From an uncultured bacterium (lineage in GTDB: Bacteria; Gemmatimonadota; Gemmatimonadetes; Palauibacterales; KS3-K002): 8,937 nucleotides of DNA. The position numbers were made by a program, and so were the translations under genes. The stretch's first letter is position 1. Each line of letters begins with the position of its first letter. Under the pieces are notes generated by a model. It saw nothing but the letters and a program-made list of their open reading frames with translations, searched no databases and had not been told where the DNA came from. Below, piece by piece: positions 7,801 through 8,937 of this stretch. Location: the NCBI GenBank assembly GCA_947581845.1, contig CANPVY010000311.1, positions 1-8,937 on the forward strand. Reading direction: 5' to 3'.

Positions 7801-8937
7801 CGCACCGGACAGTCGGGGCTCTGGGCCTACGGGATCTCAGGCGACCTGCCCATCGCCCTGGTGCGCATCGAGAGGGACGAGGAGCGGGACGTCGTCAGGC
7901 AGCTGCTGCGGGCGCACGAGTATTGGCACCTGAAGGGGGTCTCCGCCGATCTGGTGATCATCAATGCGAAGGCCACCTCCTATATACAGGATCTCCAGGA
8001 CGACCTCGAAGCCATGGTGCAGGCGATCCAGTCCGCGGTCGGCCACGAAAGGGACGGGGCGGGCGGAGACGTATTCGTCCTCCGGGCCGACCTCGTGCCG
8101 GGCCGGGACCGGCTTCTCCTGCACGCGGCGGCGCGAGTGCTGATTTTGGCGCGCCAGGGTACGCTATCCGAGCAGGTGGTCCGGCTGGGGCGCTTGCGGC
8201 CGGGACCGGTTCCGCCTCGGCTCCGCGCGCCGCGCGAGAAGGCCGAGACCGTTGCGCCTCCCGCCCTGGAACTCGAGTTCTTCAACGGTCTGGGGGGGTT
8301 CACAGCGGATGGCCGCGAATACGTCACGGTTCTCGACAAGGGGCAGTGGACTCCGGCTCCCTGGGTCAACGTGGTGGCGAACTCGGGGTTCGGTTTCCAG
8401 GTCTCCGAGTCGGGCTCGGGCTACACCTGGTCAGTGAACAGCCGCGAGAACAAGCTGACGCCCTGGTCGAACGATCCGGTCAGCGACACCCCGGGCGAGA
8501 CGTTCTACGTGCGGGATGAGGACAGCGGCCTGGTCTGGGGGCCGACGATCCTTCCTATCCGCGAAGAAAGCTGGCCCTACGTCATCCGCCACGGGCAGGG
8601 CTACAGTCGCTTCCAACACAGCTCCCACGGCATCGCGCTGGATCTCCTGCAGTTCGTGTCGCTGCGCGACCCCATCAAGATCTCCCGTCTCACCTTGGAG
8701 AACCGGTCCGGTCGCAAGAAGCGGCTGGCGGTCACGGCCTACGCGGAGTGGGTCCTGGGGGTCGAGCGGAGTGGCTCGGCGGCTTTCGTGGTCACCGAGA
8801 TCGACCGCGCGACCGGAGCCATGCTCGCGCGAAACGTGTGGAACGGGGAGTTCGCGGACCGGGTCGCCTTCGCCGATCTGGGCGGCCGCCAGACCTCCTG
8901 GACCGCTGACCGCCTCGAGTCCCTGGGCCGCAATGCG
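1846..8937 (+). CDS. ndvB: Cyclic beta-1,2-glucan synthase, NdvB/Cgs type (3' end outside window)
   Basis: An unbroken frame of 2364 codons runs to the right edge; family members are about 2800-2900 residues, so the C-terminal fifth is missing. The enzyme sits in the inner membrane and makes cyclic beta-1,2-glucan from UDP-glucose. In order: a soluble N-terminal region (1-418) with the family motif WLLDNFFVVDEQLREI (84-99) and LPGGYYRLLPK (103-113); two membrane segments (about 419-446 and 451-475); a GT84 glycosyltransferase with DADT (643-646), GKGIYDVD (732-739), SHDLFEG (756-762) and RNHRW as the (Q/R)xxRW motif (789-793); about four more membrane segments (841-880, 904-929, 964-1005); the glycoamylase-like cyclisation domain, GH189 type (about 1020-1640), with HRTSPTN (1061-1067), FEYLMP at 1449-1454, SESGYN at E1492, FYEALDY at E1562 and MTHHQGM (1584-1590); a first GH94-associated beta-sandwich from about 1666 (LLSNGRY); GQSGLWAYGISGDLP (1988-2002); and a second beta-sandwich from about 2146 (FFNGLGGF, ENKLTPWSNDP at 2201-2211). 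The GH94 catalytic barrel lies beyond the window. No frameshift or lost motif was seen. The product may serve in osmotic adaptation or host interaction; which one cannot be told here. Confidence 0.96.
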   Translation, partial: MSATDAVIAPPQVDEPIRAELFGIERLEQHAESLAAAQRTTDRPTRGRKLLPRVRENGRVLLAAYRNIVEAVREKREITPAEEWLLDNFFVVDEQLREIRDHLPGGYYRLLPKIAEGHLAGYPRVYGLAWAYVAHTDSRFDLKTLQPFVRAYQRIQPLTIGEIWAVAIHLRVALVENVRRLSEQIIRARQARAGADELADRLLGLSGRPAEPADDVLGRLDDAPLAGAFAVQLIQRLRDQDTSIMPALAWLNEKLSAQGTSANEVVAQEHHAQGAANVTVRNIITSMRWMSSIDWLEFFESVSLVDEVLRAAPGFAAMDFATRNEYRSQIEQLSRRSRRSEIEVAREAIALARKAAREQGRPKKDATEDLEGEPGLPSVPERAEEDVGYYLVSTGRRAFERLVGFRVPLRIRLRRAIRALATAAYLGGIAVLTALLLSVPLFLTWSAGADFWSLVLLGILGLVPASDVAVSLVNRLVPILVPPKSLPKLELAQGVPPELRTMVVVPTLATNRADIEEQLEQLEVHYLANPEGHLHFALLTDWSDAPSEHMPIDKALVAALADGIARLNERYGSLPGGGERFLLLHRRRLWNEQEGKWIGWERKRGKLHELNRLLRGAEDTSFVPVNGQPPTVPQRVRYVITLDADTRIPKGTAYRLVGAMAHPLNRPRFDPRQGRVVQGYAILQPRVTPSLPTGPGSTTYQRIVSGPGGVDPYAAAVSDVYQDLFEEGSFTGKGIYDVDTFEAALEGKVPENALLSHDLFEGIFARAGLMTDVDLFEEFPANYEVAARRNHRWVRGDWQLLPWILGQARDAAGRRQRVRISAHGRWKMVDNLRRSLAAPSSFLMAVAAWSLPAAPSLLWTGLFVGSVAVPAFIPVLDGLIPRRLGISKRNHFHAVSHDIYVALTQTLLAITMLAHQAWLMVDAVVRTLWRLYVSKRNLLEWVAAAQTGYGVDLRLRSFYRHLRWGVLLAVAASALFVPLKPGAWAVATPLVLLWMLSPVFAWWMSLPLKDPEEQILAPDETRALRLVARRTWRFFETFVDDEGNALPPDNFQEDPESVEAHRTSPTNLGLYLLSTTVAHDFGWIGILDTAERLEATLETMTKLRRVRGHFFNWYNTRDLRPLDPMYVSTVDSGNLAGHLIALAQACRGLLHRPLLRPEILEGIGDALTLLLESLEKAEHPQRTQTVTAEQLSETAESLSDLLRDPPSSLPDWVRRFEELEVQAENLLDIASTLASDLKDGSQSEVLIWATAVRNAVRSHARDLGTTVPWCVRLYSGGAADAVAREGEGRATRLARSASFLEPLVATSPTAAGLSDLLRAVHEVIEKRSDVLEREDRDPILDDLDASWTAAATLRHQLSALALLAEQIVETMDFGFLFDSSRKLFSIGYRVAEGTLDPSSYDLLASEARLASFVAIAKGDVAPRHWFLLGRFLTPVGGGAALVSWSGSMFEYLMPLLVMEQPARSLLDLTSRLVVGRQIRYGAERGVPWGVSESGYNVRDLDLTYQYSAFGVPGLGLKRGLFEDVVVAPYATALAAMLDPRAALTNFARLEEADALGAYGFYEALDYTPSRLPEQARVAVVRAYMTHHQGMVLVALGNVVHDGLTRRRFHSHPMVQAAELLLQERTPRSVSVTRPRGEEVREATLVRDLVLPTLRRFESPHDITPRTHLLSNGRYTVMVTAAGSGFSRWRNLAVTRWREDTTRDLWGTFVFLRDAETGDVWSAGFQPSGSEADHYDVVYSEDRAKIIQRHRSLTITLEIVVSPEDDAELRRLTVTNLEDRDREIDFTSYAEIVLAPQGADLAHPAFSNLFVETEFVPELGTLLATRRPRSADEPQVWLAHLVAVEGETVDTLQYESDRARFLGRGRGVRTPLCVIDGGPLSDTAGTVLDPIVSLRQRVAIPHGETVNLVFTTLVASSRDEALEIAEKYREPATFERESSLAWTQAQVQLHHLRITQDEAHLFQRLANRLLYADPTLRAAPRVLARNRTGQSGLWAYGISGDLPIALVRIERDEERDVVRQLLRAHEYWHLKGVSADLVIINAKATSYIQDLQDDLEAMVQAIQSAVGHERDGAGGDVFVLRADLVPGRDRLLLHAAARVLILARQGTLSEQVVRLGRLRPGPVPPRLRAPREKAETVAPPALELEFFNGLGGFTADGREYVTVLDKGQWTPAPWVNVVANSGFGFQVSESGSGYTWSVNSRENKLTPWSNDPVSDTPGETFYVRDEDSGLVWGPTILPIREESWPYVIRHGQGYSRFQHSSHGIALDLLQFVSLRDPIKISRLTLENRSGRKKRLAVTAYAEWVLGVERSGSAAFVVTEIDRATGAMLARNVWNGEFADRVAFADLGGRQTSWTADRLESLGRNA

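Overview
The window is GC-rich with strongly G/C-biased third codon positions. It carries two small single-stranded nucleic-acid-binding protein genes followed by most of one very large gene, all on the + strand. The gene content (a cyclic beta-1,2-glucan synthase, a CspA-type protein and a bacterial RRM protein with a Gly/Arg tail) suggests a high-GC Gram-negative bacterium. The sequence alone does not fix the phylum; proteobacteria, Acidobacteria and Gemmatimonadetes are all plausible.

Layout. 2-154 is the last 50 codons of an unrecognised gene. 155-499 is non-coding and holds what looks like a complete short transcription unit: a 12-bp palindrome (244-255), a good sigma70-type promoter with extended -10 (259-286) and a strong intrinsic terminator (319-350). 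500-712 encodes a CspA-family cold-shock protein. 713-1087 is a 375-nt spacer with hairpins. 1088-1411 encodes a one-RRM RNA-binding protein with an RGG-type tail built from a 15-bp tandem repeat. 1412-1845 is a second long spacer, with hairpins, a near-copy of a 23-nt segment from the first spacer, and a short minus-strand stretch of coding-like sequence. From 1846 to the right edge one uninterrupted frame of 2364 codons encodes a cyclic beta-1,2-glucan synthase (NdvB/Cgs type), cut by the window before its last catalytic domain.

How they work together. The Csp and RRM proteins are both small RNA-binding proteins of the kind often linked to cold adaptation, and both have long structured upstream regions, so post-transcriptional or attenuation control is plausible. 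The glucan synthase is a separate inner-membrane machine. Its GT84 domain polymerises glucose from UDP-glucose, its middle domain cyclises the chain, and its C-terminal GH94 part (only begun here) controls chain length by phosphorolysis. No exporter gene is visible.

The large gene is a recognisable family member with a normal domain order. The more original signals are in the spacers, above all the promoter-terminator unit ahead of the cold-shock gene.
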